NCBI RefSeq assembly: GCF_041438805.1
Contig: NZ_CP109190.1
Span: 7,440,001 to 7,504,000, forward strand
Length of the DNA stretch: 64,000 nucleotides
Origin: Streptomyces sp. NBC_01707
GTDB taxonomy: Bacteria > Actinomycetota > Actinomycetes > Streptomycetales > Streptomycetaceae
Direction of reading: 5' to 3'
Below, piece by piece: positions 28,924 through 37,070 of the stretch. Below the pieces are notes generated by a model. It was not told the origin of the DNA, did no database searches, and saw only the letters and a list, made by a program, of their open reading frames with translations. Made by a program: the position numbers and the translations under genes. Positions within the stretch are counted from its first letter, which is position 1. Every line of letters starts with the position of its first letter.

Positions 28924-30309
28924 GTGACGTCCCGTACCCCGCGCGACTCCAGGCTGCGACTTGTCCGCCCGCGACCCCTTGCCACCGCCCACAAGGTCGT
29001 GACCACCCGGCGCACCAGGCCGGCCCCCCGCCCGCCCGAGGGCACCCCGCCCCGTGCGGAGCTGGCCCGTCAGGCCAGGGCCGCGCTGGCCGATGCCGTG
29101 CGGATCGCCCGCTGGGCCGCCGACGGCGCGAGCCCCGGCACGGCCCTGCTCGCCGCCCACGCTCTCGAACGGGCCGCGGCCGCACTGGAATTGTCCCCGG
29201 CACAGGTGCGCTCAGGCTGGGACCGGGCTCGCCTGGCCGGCCTTGTGGAGCTGCACGGCGAGACCGCACGCCCGGGCTGGCGGCTGCGCGCCTGGGACCG
29301 CGACGACTCCGCCGTGCTCCGCGGCTGGGTGGCACTCTTCGACGCCTGGTCGCTCGTCCACCCGGCGCCCGAGGACATCGAGGCCACCGCGGTCGCCGAA
29401 GCCGTCGAGGCCGTGCCCCAGGTGCTCTCCCTCCTCCAGCTCTCGGCGGGCCCGGTGACCGTGCCCGCCCTCCTCGATCTTCTCGGCCAGCGCGTCGCGG
29501 AACTCCACGAGGAGCGCTGCGAGGTGCCGTACGGGCCGCAGGCGCTGCCCGAACCGGCCGAACCCGCCCCCACCGCACACCCCGCCGCCCTGGTGGCGCG
29601 CCTCCTCGACTGGGCCCTGGAGGGGCTGGCAGCCGTCGGCGCGCTCACGCTCGGCGTCGGCCACGCCACCCTCACCCCGCTCGGCAACTGGGCGGTCTGG
29701 GTCAAGCTGGAACAGATCTGCGTCGCCGCCCAGAGCCCGGCCGGGAACATCGAGCAGTCCGCCGCCGACATGCTGCTCGGCTGCGCCCGGCTCACCCCGG
29801 GGCCGGCCCGCGCCGAGTACCGGGCCTGGCTCGCCGCCCGCCCCGTCGGGAGCGCCGTCGCCGAACTGCTCGCCGTCGCCCGCGGTGAGGACGCACTGCT
29901 GCGCGGACTCGCCTTCGAAGCGCTCCGGGTCGTCGGCGCCCCCGCCGAGCCCGTCGTGCGCTCCGTCGTCACCGATGCGTCGCTGCGCCCCTACGCACTG
30001 ATCTGGCTGGCCGAGTACGACGGAGCCGACCCCGAGGACGCCCAGGAGGTCCTCAGCCGCGAGGAATCCACCTGGCTCTGGGTCGACACGGCGGCGGCCG
30101 TAGCCGACCACGGCGAGACCGCGCTGCTGGTCCGCCATCTCGACTCGGCCGTCCAGGGCACCGTCCCGGCCCTGCTCGAAGAGGTACGGGCCGTCGGCCA
30201 CCCGCGTACGGTCCAGGTGCTGGTGGCGCTGGCCGCCGCCCACCCGGATCCGGCCCTGGCGAAGGCCGTCCGCCGGGCGGCGTTCCAGGTGCACACCGGC
30301 GGCGCCTGA
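28924..30309 (+). CDS. Conserved-looking actinobacterial protein, helical, unknown function
   Basis: About 461 residues from GTG 28924; the frame is open to an ATG at 28825, but that extension reads as low-complexity Arg/Phe. I do not recognise the family. The first 45 residues are basic (RLRLVRPRPL...). The rest is almost entirely alpha-helical, Ala/Leu/Glu-rich with repeated helix pairs (HALERAAAALELS, AAVADHGETALLVRHLDSAV, VLVALAAAHPDPALAKAVRR), resembling HEAT-like solenoids used as scaffolds. No membrane helix, signal or catalytic motif is visible. It follows the hydrolase gene by 108 bases. Confidence 0.8.
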   Translation: MTSRTPRDSRLRLVRPRPLATAHKVVTTRRTRPAPRPPEGTPPRAELARQARAALADAVRIARWAADGASPGTALLAAHALERAAAALELSPAQVRSGWDRARLAGLVELHGETARPGWRLRAWDRDDSAVLRGWVALFDAWSLVHPAPEDIEATAVAEAVEAVPQVLSLLQLSAGPVTVPALLDLLGQRVAELHEERCEVPYGPQALPEPAEPAPTAHPAALVARLLDWALEGLAAVGALTLGVGHATLTPLGNWAVWVKLEQICVAAQSPAGNIEQSAADMLLGCARLTPGPARAEYRAWLAARPVGSAVAELLAVARGEDALLRGLAFEALRVVGAPAEPVVRSVVTDASLRPYALIWLAEYDGADPEDAQEVLSREESTWLWVDTAAAVADHGETALLVRHLDSAVQGTVPALLEEVRAVGHPRTVQVLVALAAAHPDPALAKAVRRAAFQVHTGGA

Positions 30310-30390
30310 CCGACCCGCGGCAGGCCGTCCGGCGACACGGGCGCGTCCGCGCCTGTCCTCGGCCCCGGGCCGGACCGAGGAGACAGGTGC

Positions 30391-30804
30391 TCAGTCCGCG
30401 GACCCCGGGGCGTACGTCCCGAAGCTCCACACATTGCCCTCCGCGTCCCGCGCCATGTAGTCGCGCGAGCCGTAGTCCTGGTCCGTGGGCGGCATCAGGA
30501 TCTCCACACCGTGCTCCACGGCCCGGGCATGGTGCGCGTCGACCTCGTCCACCACGACGTACACACCGCTCGGCCCCGCGCCCGCCATCGCCTTGGCGAA
30601 GACCCCCTCGCGGCCCTTCGAGCCCAGCATCACCCTGCCGTTTCCCAAGGACAGCTCCGCGTGCAGCACCGTGCCGTTCCTACCCTCGTACACCGCCTCC
30701 TCGGTGAACCCGAGGCCCTCCGTGAGCGTCCTGATCGCGGCCTTCGCATCGTCGTACAGAATCGTCGGATAGATCGTCGGAACCCCGGCCGATGCGCCTG
30801 CCAT
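30391..30804 (-). CDS. VOC family protein (glyoxalase/bleomycin-resistance-like)
   Basis: A 137-residue single VOC-domain protein (PTIYPTILYDDAKAAIRTL ... GSRDYMARDAEGNVWSFGTY). Such proteins bind a metal and act as lyases, isomerases or drug-binding proteins. The motifs fit the PhnB-like/VOC group that handles GYRDYMxRDPEGNxWSF substrates. ATG 30804 was preferred over GTG 30813 because GGGG lies about 8 bases upstream of it. It is convergent with the helical unknown protein. Confidence 0.85.
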   Translation of the reverse strand: MAGASAGVPTIYPTILYDDAKAAIRTLTEGLGFTEEAVYEGRNGTVLHAELSLGNGRVMLGSKGREGVFAKAMAGAGPSGVYVVVDEVDAHHARAVEHGVEILMPPTDQDYGSRDYMARDAEGNVWSFGTYAPGSAD

Positions 30805-30894
30805 GGCGCTCACCCCATTTCGCGCTCCGCTTGACCTTCTGCTGTGATGTGCGTCTCAGTCTTCCATCGGCCACTGACAACGGCCGGGACCGGC

Positions 30895-31785
30895 TCAGCG
30901 GAAGGTGTTGCAGTCGGCCATGTCGCCGCTGCGGAAGCCGGTGGTGAACCACTGCTGGCGCTGCGCGGCCGAGCCGTGGGTCCAGGACTCGGGGGTGACC
31001 CGGCCCTGGAACTTCTCCTGGATCCGGTCGTCCCCCACCGCCGCCGCCGCGTCGAGACCGTCCCGGATGTCCGCCGGCGTCAGAGAGGTGATCAGCGGCC
31101 TACCGGTCAACTCGTCGGGTGTGGTCGTCGCGTGGTGCGCCCAGACCCCGGCGTAGCAGTCGGCCTGCAGCTCCACCTTCACCGCGTTGCTGTTCGAGCC
31201 CGTCCGGCCGTCCTGCGACCGGCTCAGCGTCCCCATCTGGTCCTGCACGTGGTGGCCGTACTCGTGCGCGACGACGTACGCCTCGGCGAACGGGCCACCG
31301 CTCGATCCGAACTTCGTCCGCAGATCGTCGAAGAACCCCAGGTCCAGATAGACCTGCCGGTCGCCCGGACAGTAGAACGGCCCGACCGCCGAGGTCGCGG
31401 CGCCGCAGGCGGTGCCGATCCGGTCGGTGAACAGCACCGTCTTCGCGTCCGCGTACCGCGCGCCCCGCCGGGTGAACTCCCGGCGCCAGAAGTCCTGCAC
31501 GCTGTTGACCACCGCGACGGTCCGGCAGTCGTCCCGGGTGTTCGCGTCCTGGCCGGTCCGGCAGCTCTGCTCGATCTGCGCCGCCGAGGACGCGGTCGCC
31601 GTGGTGCCCGAGTCGCCCGACGAAAGGCCCAGCTGGTCGGGGCCGACGCCGAAGAACAGCCCCAGGATCAGCGCGATGACACCGATGATGCCGCCGCCCA
31701 CCGTCGCCCTGCCGCCCGGGATCCGGCTGCCGCGCACATCCCGGACCTCGGACGTGTCCAGATCGGCGTCGTCGTCGAACTGCAT
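30895..31785 (-). CDS. Membrane-anchored neutral zinc metallopeptidase (YpfJ type)
   Basis: A 296-residue protein with an acidic cytoplasmic N-terminus, one membrane helix ([19 protein letters not shown]) and an extracytoplasmic protease domain. The zinc motif HEYGH is at residues 174-178, inside [15 protein letters not shown], which is the signature of the KPN_02809/YpfJ neutral metallopeptidases. Four or more cysteines in the exported part probably form disulphides. The substrate is unknown. It is divergent from the ABC-F gene. Confidence 0.9.
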   Translation of the reverse strand: MQFDDDADLDTSEVRDVRGSRIPGGRATVGGGIIGVIALILGLFFGVGPDQLGLSSGDSGTTATASSAAQIEQSCRTGQDANTRDDCRTVAVVNSVQDFWRREFTRRGARYADAKTVLFTDRIGTACGAATSAVGPFYCPGDRQVYLDLGFFDDLRTKFGSSGGPFAEAYVVAHEYGHHVQDQMGTLSRSQDGRTGSNSNAVKVELQADCYAGVWAHHATTTPDELTGRPLITSLTPADIRDGLDAAAAVGDDRIQEKFQGRVTPESWTHGSAAQRQQWFTTGFRSGDMADCNTFR

Positions 31786-31968
31786 GGGACACCACTCTCC
31801 GCTCCGCCCGCGGCTGCCTCACCGCCCTTCGCCGAGTATCGGACAGTTCATCCATGGATGCCCCTTTTTGGTAACAGGGTGCAGTGGGCCGGCGGCACTG
31901 GGCGAGCGCCCGGCGGGTCCGCTGGGGCAGCGGCGTCAGCACGCGGAAAAGCAGTTGCACACCGCCAG

Positions 31969-31974
31969 TAGAAT
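31969..31974 (+). promoter_or_regulatory. -10 element for a leaderless leader-peptide transcript
   Basis: TAGAAT ends exactly 7 bases before the ATG at 31982, the spacing expected when transcription starts at or next to the start codon. No good -35 hexamer is seen. Confidence 0.5.
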
Positions 31975-31981
31975 GAGCCCT

Positions 31982-32005
31982 ATGGCAATTCTCCTTGTGC
32001 ACTAG
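31982..32005 (+). CDS. Candidate leader peptide MAILLVH upstream of the ABC-F gene
   Basis: Seven codons, ATG to TAG, encode MAILLVH. There is no ribosome site, but the upstream -10 element suggests a leaderless mRNA starting at this ATG. The ABC-F start lies 64 bases downstream. A possible stem pairs GACGGCG (32005-32011, starting at the last base of the stop codon) with CGCCGTC (32040-32046), so ribosome position on the peptide could affect folding before the ABC-F ribosome site. This resembles antibiotic-responsive attenuators of ABC-F and erm genes, but nothing here proves it. Confidence 0.5.
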   Translation: MAILLVH

Positions 32006-32069
32006 ACGGCGTCGAGATAACTCCGCCCGTCGTCCCGCCCGCCGTCCATACCGCCCTGGAGTTTTACCC

Positions 32070-33668
32070 GTGATCACCGCTTCCGGCATCGAGCTGCGCG
32101 CCGGCGCCCGCATCCTCATCGAGTCCGCCTCCTTCCGTATCGCCAAGGGCGACCGCATCGGTCTCGTCGGCCGCAACGGGGCGGGCAAGACCACCCTCAC
32201 CAAGTGCCTCGCAGGCGAAGGCGTACCCGCCGGCGGCGCCATCACCCGTTCCGGCGAGGTCGGCTACCTCCCGCAGGACCCGCGCACCGGCGACCTCGAC
32301 GTCCTCGCCCGCGACCGGATCCTCTCCGCCCGAGGTCTCGACGAGATCCTGCGCAAGATGCGTGAGAACGAGGACCGGATGGCGAACGGCAAGGGCGCCA
32401 CCCGCGAGAAGGCCATGAAGAAGTACGAGCGGCTGGAGACGGAGTTCCTCACCAAGGGCGGTTACGCCGCCGAGGCCGAGGCCGCCACCATCGCCGCCGC
32501 GCTCAGCCTGCCCGACCGGGTGCTCGGACAGCCGCTCCACACGCTCTCCGGCGGTCAGCGCCGCCGCGTCGAGCTGGCACGCATCCTCTTCTCGGACGCC
32601 GACACCCTGCTCCTCGACGAGCCGACCAACCACCTCGACGCCGACTCGATCGTCTGGCTGCGCGACTACCTGAAGAGCTACCGCGGCGGCTTCGTCGTGA
32701 TCTCCCACGATGTCGACCTCGTCGAGACGGTCGTCAACAAGGTCTTCTACCTCGACGCCAACCGCTCGCAGATCGACGTCTACAACATGGGCTGGAAGCT
32801 CTACCAGCAGCAGCGCGAGGCCGACGAGAAGCGCCGCAAGCGCGAGCGTCAGAACGCCGAGAAGAAGGCCGCGGCCCTCAACTCGCAGGCCGACAAGATG
32901 CGCGCCAAGGCCACCAAGACCGTCGCCGCGCAGAACATGGCCAAGCGTGCCGAGCGGCTGCTCTCCGGCCTGGAGGCCGTCCGGGTCTCCGACAAGGTCG
33001 CCAAGCTGCGCTTCCCCGAGCCCTCGCCGTGCGGCAAGACCCCCCTGATGGCGGAGGGGCTGTCCAAGTCCTACGGCTCGCTCGAAATCTTCACCGACGT
33101 GGATCTCGCCATCGACAAGGGCTCCCGCGTCGTCATCCTCGGCCTCAACGGTGCGGGCAAGACCACCCTGCTCCGGCTCCTCGGCGGCGCCGAGAAGCCG
33201 GACACCGGCGAGGTCATCGAGGGCCACGGGCTCAAGCTCGGTTACTACGCGCAGGAGCACGAGACCCTGGACCCGGAGCGCTCCGTCCTGGAGAACATGC
33301 GCTCCGCCGCCCCGGACCTCGACCTCGTGGAGGTCCGCAAGACGCTGGGTTCGTTCCTCTTCTCCGGCGATGACGTCGACAAGCCGGCCGGGGTGCTGTC
33401 CGGCGGTGAGAAGACCCGTCTCGCGCTGGCGACCCTGGTGGTCTCCTCCGCGAATGTGCTGCTCCTCGACGAGCCGACGAACAACCTCGACCCGGCCAGC
33501 CGCGAGGAGATCCTCGGCGCGCTGCGCACCTACAAGGGCGCGGTCGTTCTCGTCACGCACGACGAGGGCGCGGTCGAGGCGCTCCAGCCCGAGCGGATCA
33601 TCCTGCTGCCGGACGGCGTCGAGGACCTGTGGGGCGCGGACTACCGGGACCTGGTCGCGCTGGCCTGA
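32070..33668 (+). CDS. ABC-F family ATPase
   Basis: A 532-residue protein with two ABC ATPase domains and no membrane segment. Walker A GRNGAGKTT and GLNGAGKTT, signatures SGGQRRRVELARIL and SGGEKTRLALATL, and Walker B LLLDEPTNHLD and LLLDEPTNNLD are all intact. The interdomain P-site-tRNA linker is highly charged and coiled (about residues 250-300). ABC-F proteins act on ribosomes, either as translation factors or for antibiotic protection; this short-linker, core-located form could be either. GTG 32070 has GGAG 9 bases upstream. Regulation by the short leader ORF upstream is possible. Confidence 0.95.
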   Translation: MITASGIELRAGARILIESASFRIAKGDRIGLVGRNGAGKTTLTKCLAGEGVPAGGAITRSGEVGYLPQDPRTGDLDVLARDRILSARGLDEILRKMRENEDRMANGKGATREKAMKKYERLETEFLTKGGYAAEAEAATIAAALSLPDRVLGQPLHTLSGGQRRRVELARILFSDADTLLLDEPTNHLDADSIVWLRDYLKSYRGGFVVISHDVDLVETVVNKVFYLDANRSQIDVYNMGWKLYQQQREADEKRRKRERQNAEKKAAALNSQADKMRAKATKTVAAQNMAKRAERLLSGLEAVRVSDKVAKLRFPEPSPCGKTPLMAEGLSKSYGSLEIFTDVDLAIDKGSRVVILGLNGAGKTTLLRLLGGAEKPDTGEVIEGHGLKLGYYAQEHETLDPERSVLENMRSAAPDLDLVEVRKTLGSFLFSGDDVDKPAGVLSGGEKTRLALATLVVSSANVLLLDEPTNNLDPASREEILGALRTYKGAVVLVTHDEGAVEALQPERIILLPDGVEDLWGADYRDLVALA

Positions 33669-33706
33669 TCCACTTCGACTGGATCATTCGGCCCAGACGT
33701 GATCCA
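33666..33706. promoter_or_regulatory. Three TGATCCA/TGGATCA elements between the ABC-F gene and gbn
   Basis: TGATCCA (33666-33672) and its exact complement TGGATCA (33680-33686) form an inverted repeat with a 7-base spacer, and a third TGATCCA is at 33700-33706. Each holds a GATC core. The first overlaps the ABC-F stop codon. As the next gene encodes a Gbn-like GATC-binding protein, these are candidate autoregulatory sites. Confidence 0.45.
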
Positions 33707-33740
33707 TCATCTGTGTGAGGACCTCTCATACCTCGGCGCG

Positions 33741-33766
33741 GCGCCCGGCAGATACCTGCCGGGCGC
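33741..33766 (+). terminator. Terminator of the ABC-F gene
   Basis: An 11-base perfect stem, GCGCCCGGCAG with its complement, closed by an ATAC loop, 72 bases after the ABC-F stop. The remaining bases up to 33988 hold no gene and should carry the gbn promoter; one more GATC is at 33947-33950. Confidence 0.8.
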
Positions 33767-33988
33767 ACCCATGTGGGGCCGATGCCCCCCGTACGGCCCT
33801 GACCTGGCCGTTCATCTCGGACCCGCGGTCGCTCGCCCCCATCACCCTACGGAATGCTGGATTCCGGTTGTGATGGCGTATTCCCGGGGTGCCAAACCGG
33901 TTGTACGGACCTTGCCGAATGGGTGGCCAGGAAGCCCGCGAGGGGTGATCATGAGAGTCCAGAGCGCACTTCCCATGAGGAGGCACGG

Positions 33989-34210
33989 GTGGCCGAGACT
34001 CTGAAGAAGGGCAGCCGGGTTACCGGCGCCGCGCGCGACAAGCTCGCGGCAGACCTGAAGAAGAAGTACGACTCCGGTGCGAGCATCCGGGCGTTGGCCG
34101 AAGAGACCGGCCGCTCCTACGGATTCGTCCACCGGATGCTCAGCGAGTCCGGAGTCACGCTGCGAGGGCGTGGCGGAGCAACACGAGGCAAGAAGGCCGC
34201 CGCGGCCTGA
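33989..34210 (+). CDS. gbn: Gbn-like small nucleoid-associated helix-turn-helix protein
   Basis: A 73-residue basic protein starting at GTG 33989 with a strong AGGAGG 6 bases upstream. Residues 17-50 form a helix-turn-helix (DLKKKYDSGASIRALAEETG, RSYGFVHRMLSESG); the tail is rich in Arg/Lys/Gly. Length, sequence style and position after an ABC-F gene match what I recall of SCO1839 (Gbn), a GATC-binding nucleoid protein that affects Streptomyces development. That identification is from memory. It is monocistronic, with its own terminator, and is surrounded by GATC-containing elements. Confidence 0.82.
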   Translation: MAETLKKGSRVTGAARDKLAADLKKKYDSGASIRALAEETGRSYGFVHRMLSESGVTLRGRGGATRGKKAAAA

Positions 34211-34279
34211 CGGCCGTCGGCGGATCGGGACACGTCGCTGGACTGACGCGTTCCGAGGGCTCACCGGTTTCGGCGGTGG

Positions 34280-34311
34280 CCACCCGGTAGATCGCGTGAT
34301 CGACCGGGTGG
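34280..34311 (+). terminator. Terminator of gbn, with a GATC in each arm
   Basis: Two 14-base arms (34280-34293 and 34298-34311) match at 13 positions around a GCGT loop, 69 bases after the gbn stop. Each arm carries a GATC next to the loop. Confidence 0.75.
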
Positions 34312-34368
34312 TTACTGTTCAGTCACTTAGCTCGATCTGCTGACTGCACCCGATCCCGGAGGCGCCCC

Positions 34369-35160
34369 ATGACCTCGCTCGACTCTGTGCTCGATCAGGA
34401 CGGCGTACGACTCACCGTCGATGACGCGGTTGCCACGGTGTCCCTCACCAACCCGGCCAAGCGCAACGCTCAGTCCCCCGCTCTGTGGCGGGCGTTGACG
34501 GCGGCCGGAAGGGCACTGCCCGGCAGCGTGCGGGTCGTCGTGCTGCGCGGCGAGGGGAAATCCTTCTCCGCCGGCCTCGACCGGCAGGCGTTCACCCCTG
34601 AGGGGTTCGACGGTGAGCCGTCGTTCCTGGACCTGGCGCGCGGCTCGGAGTCCGACCTCGACGCGACCATCGCCGAGTACCAGGAGGCGTTCACCTGGTG
34701 GCGCCGCAACGACATCGTGTCGATCGCGGCCGTGCAGGGACATGCCATCGGTGCCGGCTTCCAGCTCGCCCTCGCGTGCGATCTGCGGATCGTCGCCGAG
34801 GACGTGCAGTTCGCCATGCGCGAGACCAGCCTGGGCCTGGTCCCGGACCTCACCGGCACGCACCCTTTGGTGAACCTGGTGGGGTATGCCCGTGCGCTCG
34901 AGATCTGCGCCACCGGCCGCTTCGTGCACGCGGAGGAGGCCGAGCGCACCGGTCTCGCCAACCTCGTCGTCCCCGCCGACCAGCTCGACGAGGCGGCCCG
35001 CGACCTGTCCGCGGCACTGCTGGCGGCCCCGCGCGACGCCGTGATCGAGACCAAGGCGCTGCTGAGCGGCGCCGTGTCGCGCACGTACGAGGACCAGCGC
35101 ACCGCCGAACGCGCGGCGCAGGGCCGCCGGCTGCGTGACCTGGCGGGCGTCACCGACTGA
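34369..35160 (+). CDS. Enoyl-CoA hydratase/isomerase family protein
   Basis: A 263-residue crotonase-fold protein. The two oxyanion-hole segments are GKSFSAGLDRQAF and VQGHAIGAGFQLALACDLRI. In the position of the catalytic Glu pair the protein has METSLGLVPDLTG-like sequence (MRETSLGLVPDLTGTHPLV), which retains one acidic residue but not the classical hydratase pair, so it may be an isomerase or another crotonase activity. ATG 34369. It is a single gene convergent with the minus-strand gene at 35204. Confidence 0.88.
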   Translation: MTSLDSVLDQDGVRLTVDDAVATVSLTNPAKRNAQSPALWRALTAAGRALPGSVRVVVLRGEGKSFSAGLDRQAFTPEGFDGEPSFLDLARGSESDLDATIAEYQEAFTWWRRNDIVSIAAVQGHAIGAGFQLALACDLRIVAEDVQFAMRETSLGLVPDLTGTHPLVNLVGYARALEICATGRFVHAEEAERTGLANLVVPADQLDEAARDLSAALLAAPRDAVIETKALLSGAVSRTYEDQRTAERAAQGRRLRDLAGVTD

Positions 35161-35172
35161 GCGCACGGCACC

Positions 35173-35196
35173 GGCCGGGCGACGAGCCGCCCGGCC
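35173..35196. terminator. Bidirectional terminator between convergent genes
   Basis: GGCCGGGCG pairs perfectly with CGCCCGGCC around a 6-base loop, midway between the enoyl-CoA hydratase stop and the stop of the gene at 35204. Confidence 0.7.
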
Positions 35197-35203
35197 GCCC
35201 CTC

Positions 35204-35905
35204 TCAGTCCTCCTCCACCACCGCGGTGACCAGCACGGTGACCGGCGGGTGCCCGTGCACGGCTTCCGACACCGCCGTGCGCACCGCCAGTGCCACGTCG
35301 AGTGCCCGGTGATCCCCGGACGTCGCCAGTTCGACCCGCACATGATCCGGGGCCGTATGCACCGCGCTGCCCAGCACCCGGGTCAGTGCCGCGACGCCGG
35401 GGACCGCGGCGGCCGCGGTCCCCGCCACGCCCTCCGGCTCCGCTCCACGCACCGCGGACGACTCCGGTGCCGGCTGTTCGGGGGCCTTGTCCAGCAGCTC
35501 CGTCACGCGTAGGTCCACCTCGCCGACCACCAGGCCCAGCCGCTGCGCGGCGGCTGTCAGCAGCGCCGAGCGCAGTGCGGCAGCCGCGCCGGGCAGCGGC
35601 CGGTCGGCCGTTGCCGACATCGTCGCCTCGATCCGCAGCGGCCCGGGCGGCAGCGCGCTGGGCGGGGCCGGCAGCGCCGGGTCCGGGGCGGAGCCAGGAT
35701 CCGCCACCGCGATCCGTACCTCGCCGAGGACCGGGCCGGGGCCGGCCGCGTACGCCGTCCGGCGCAGCACCGCGACGGCGGCTCGCTCCGAGATCCACGC
35801 GCCGTCCGCCGGACCGCCCAGAGGGAGCAACCGGCCCAGGCCGAGCCTCTGCCGCACCGCAGCTGTCCATCCGTCGGCCCTGTGCGGGCTGTCAGCCGTC
35901 GTCAT
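35204..35905 (-). CDS. Protein with two degenerate Asp23-like modules (predicted)
   Basis: A 233-residue protein divergent from the Asp23 operon, start ATG 35905. I find no named family, but two segments resemble Asp23/Gls24 modules: residues about 35-130 (ISERAAVAVLRRTAYAAGPG, then an RIEATM strand, LPGAAAALRSALLTAAAQRL and a V.EVDLRVTELL strand), and about 165-230 (VRVELATSGDHRALDVALAV, VSEAVHGHPPVTVLVTAV). A Pro/Ala-rich stretch joins them. No membrane helix. It probably works with the divergent envelope-stress genes. The domain reading is inference from pattern. Confidence 0.7.
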   Translation of the reverse strand: MTTADSPHRADGWTAAVRQRLGLGRLLPLGGPADGAWISERAAVAVLRRTAYAAGPGPVLGEVRIAVADPGSAPDPALPAPPSALPPGPLRIEATMSATADRPLPGAAAALRSALLTAAAQRLGLVVGEVDLRVTELLDKAPEQPAPESSAVRGAEPEGVAGTAAAAVPGVAALTRVLGSAVHTAPDHVRVELATSGDHRALDVALAVRTAVSEAVHGHPPVTVLVTAVVEED

Positions 35906-35998
35906 TGCCCCAGCCTGCCGCATCCGCGGCGCGAGATGGGGCAAGCGCACTTAATGTGGGCAACGAAGTCCGACCCTGCCCTGAAGGGAAGTGTGGCG

Positions 35999-36487
35999 AT
36001 GACCGACACCCCACAGCGGAACCGGCCCGAGAACCCCGACCAGGCGACGGGGGACGACAGCAGAAACAGCCCGCTGACCAAGCGCGGTGGGGGAGATCCC
36101 GCCACCCGTGGCCGTACCACCATCGCCGACGGTGTGGTCGAGAAGATCGCCGGCATGGCGGCGCGCGACGTGGTCGGTGTCCATGCGATGGGAAGCGGCC
36201 TCTCCCGTACCTTCGGCGCGGTGCGCGACCGGGTCCCCGGCGGCGGCAAGTCCGTGACCCGTGGTGTCAAGGCGGAGGTCGGCGAGTCGCAGACCGCCCT
36301 CGACCTGGAGATCGTCGTCGACTACGGCGTCTCGATCTCCGATGTCGCCCGTGATGTTCGGGAGAATGTCATCGCGGCGGTCGAACGGATGACCGGCCTC
36401 GAGGTCGTCGAGGTCAATATCGCGGTCAGTGATGTGAAGCTGCCCGACGAGGAGGACGAGGACCAGTCCGAGCCACGTCTCCAGTAG
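35999..36487 (+). CDS. Asp23/Gls24 family envelope stress protein
   Basis: A 162-residue Asp23-family protein. The domain begins at RTTIADGVVEKIAGMAARDV and continues through ALDLEIVVDYGVSISDVARD, VRENVIAAVERMTGL and VVEVNIAVSDVKL; the N- and C-termini are charged and disordered. Family members bind the membrane through AmaP and respond to alkaline or cell-wall stress in Gram-positive bacteria. ATG 35999 is preceded by AAGGGAAG at good spacing. First gene of a five-gene operon that includes AmaP. Confidence 0.92.
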   Translation: MTDTPQRNRPENPDQATGDDSRNSPLTKRGGGDPATRGRTTIADGVVEKIAGMAARDVVGVHAMGSGLSRTFGAVRDRVPGGGKSVTRGVKAEVGESQTALDLEIVVDYGVSISDVARDVRENVIAAVERMTGLEVVEVNIAVSDVKLPDEEDEDQSEPRLQ

Positions 36488-36519
36488 GCCTCCCGACAGA
36501 GGCAGTTGAGGAGCGCACG

Positions 36520-36711
36520 ATGAGCATGGCTGTGGTCGGCCTGGTGGCCGGCATGGCGCTCGGGTTCGCCGGTTACTTCGGTGGATTCGGGGCCTTTCTG
36601 CTGGTCGCGGCATTGGGAGCGGTCGGCTTCATCGCCGGTCGTTTCCTCGACGGCGATCTGGAACCCGGCGACTTCTTCCGGAGCCGCGAGCGCGGCGACC
36701 GACGGCGGTGA
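36520..36711 (+). CDS. Small membrane protein of the Asp23 operon
   Basis: A 63-residue protein that is almost wholly hydrophobic at first (two Gly/Ala-rich helices, VVGLVAGMALGFAGYFGGFG and AFLLVAALGAVGFIAGRFL) followed by an acidic then basic tail ending RERGDRRR. It resembles the DUF2273-type small membrane proteins found in asp23/amaP clusters, which help tether Asp23. Its TGA overlaps the GTG of the next gene, so it is an integral part of the operon. Confidence 0.82.
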   Translation: MSMAVVGLVAGMALGFAGYFGGFGAFLLVAALGAVGFIAGRFLDGDLEPGDFFRSRERGDRRR

Positions 36712-37070
36712 CGGCGTTGTCGGGGGTACTCGGCCGGATTCCCGCCGCGGAGCGCGGGGAGACCAGGATCGCCGACCGGGTGGTCGCGAAGATCGCCGCA
36801 CAGGCGGCGAAGGAGGCGATCGACGAGCCGCCGAAGGAGGGTGCGTCCCCGCGTGCCACCGTCACGGTGCACCGTGACACCGCACGGGTACGGGTGAGTC
36901 TGGAGCTCGGATACCCCACCGACATCGGCCGCCAGTGCGGTGCCGTGCGTCGGCGGGTCGTCGAGCGGGTAAGGGCGTTGGCGGGGATGGAAGTGCCCGA
37001 AGTGGCCGTACTGGTCGAGCGTCTGCACCCCGCGGGAGCGAGCGCCGCGGCACAGGGGAGGATCCGATGA
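36708..37070 (+). CDS. Second Asp23/Gls24 family protein
   Basis: A 120-residue Asp23-family paralogue: ETRIADRVVAKIAAQAAKEA, then RATVTVHRDTARVRVSLELG, IGRQCGAVRRRVVERVRAL and EVPEVAVLVERL. It overlaps the genes on either side by GTGA and ATGA, so it is translationally coupled. Having two Asp23-type proteins in one operon suggests a hetero-assembly at the membrane. Confidence 0.88.
   Translation: MTALSGVLGRIPAAERGETRIADRVVAKIAAQAAKEAIDEPPKEGASPRATVTVHRDTARVRVSLELGYPTDIGRQCGAVRRRVVERVRALAGMEVPEVAVLVERLHPAGASAAAQGRIR

Noticed and set aside
30327..30352. Imperfect stem between the helical unknown gene and the VOC gene
   Set aside because: The pairing needs a two-base bulge and a G-T pair; too weak to call a terminator with confidence.
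31973..32005. Ten-codon version of the leader peptide starting at ATG 31973
   Set aside because: It has no ribosome site and would begin inside the -10 element, so the seven-codon leaderless form from 31982 is preferred.
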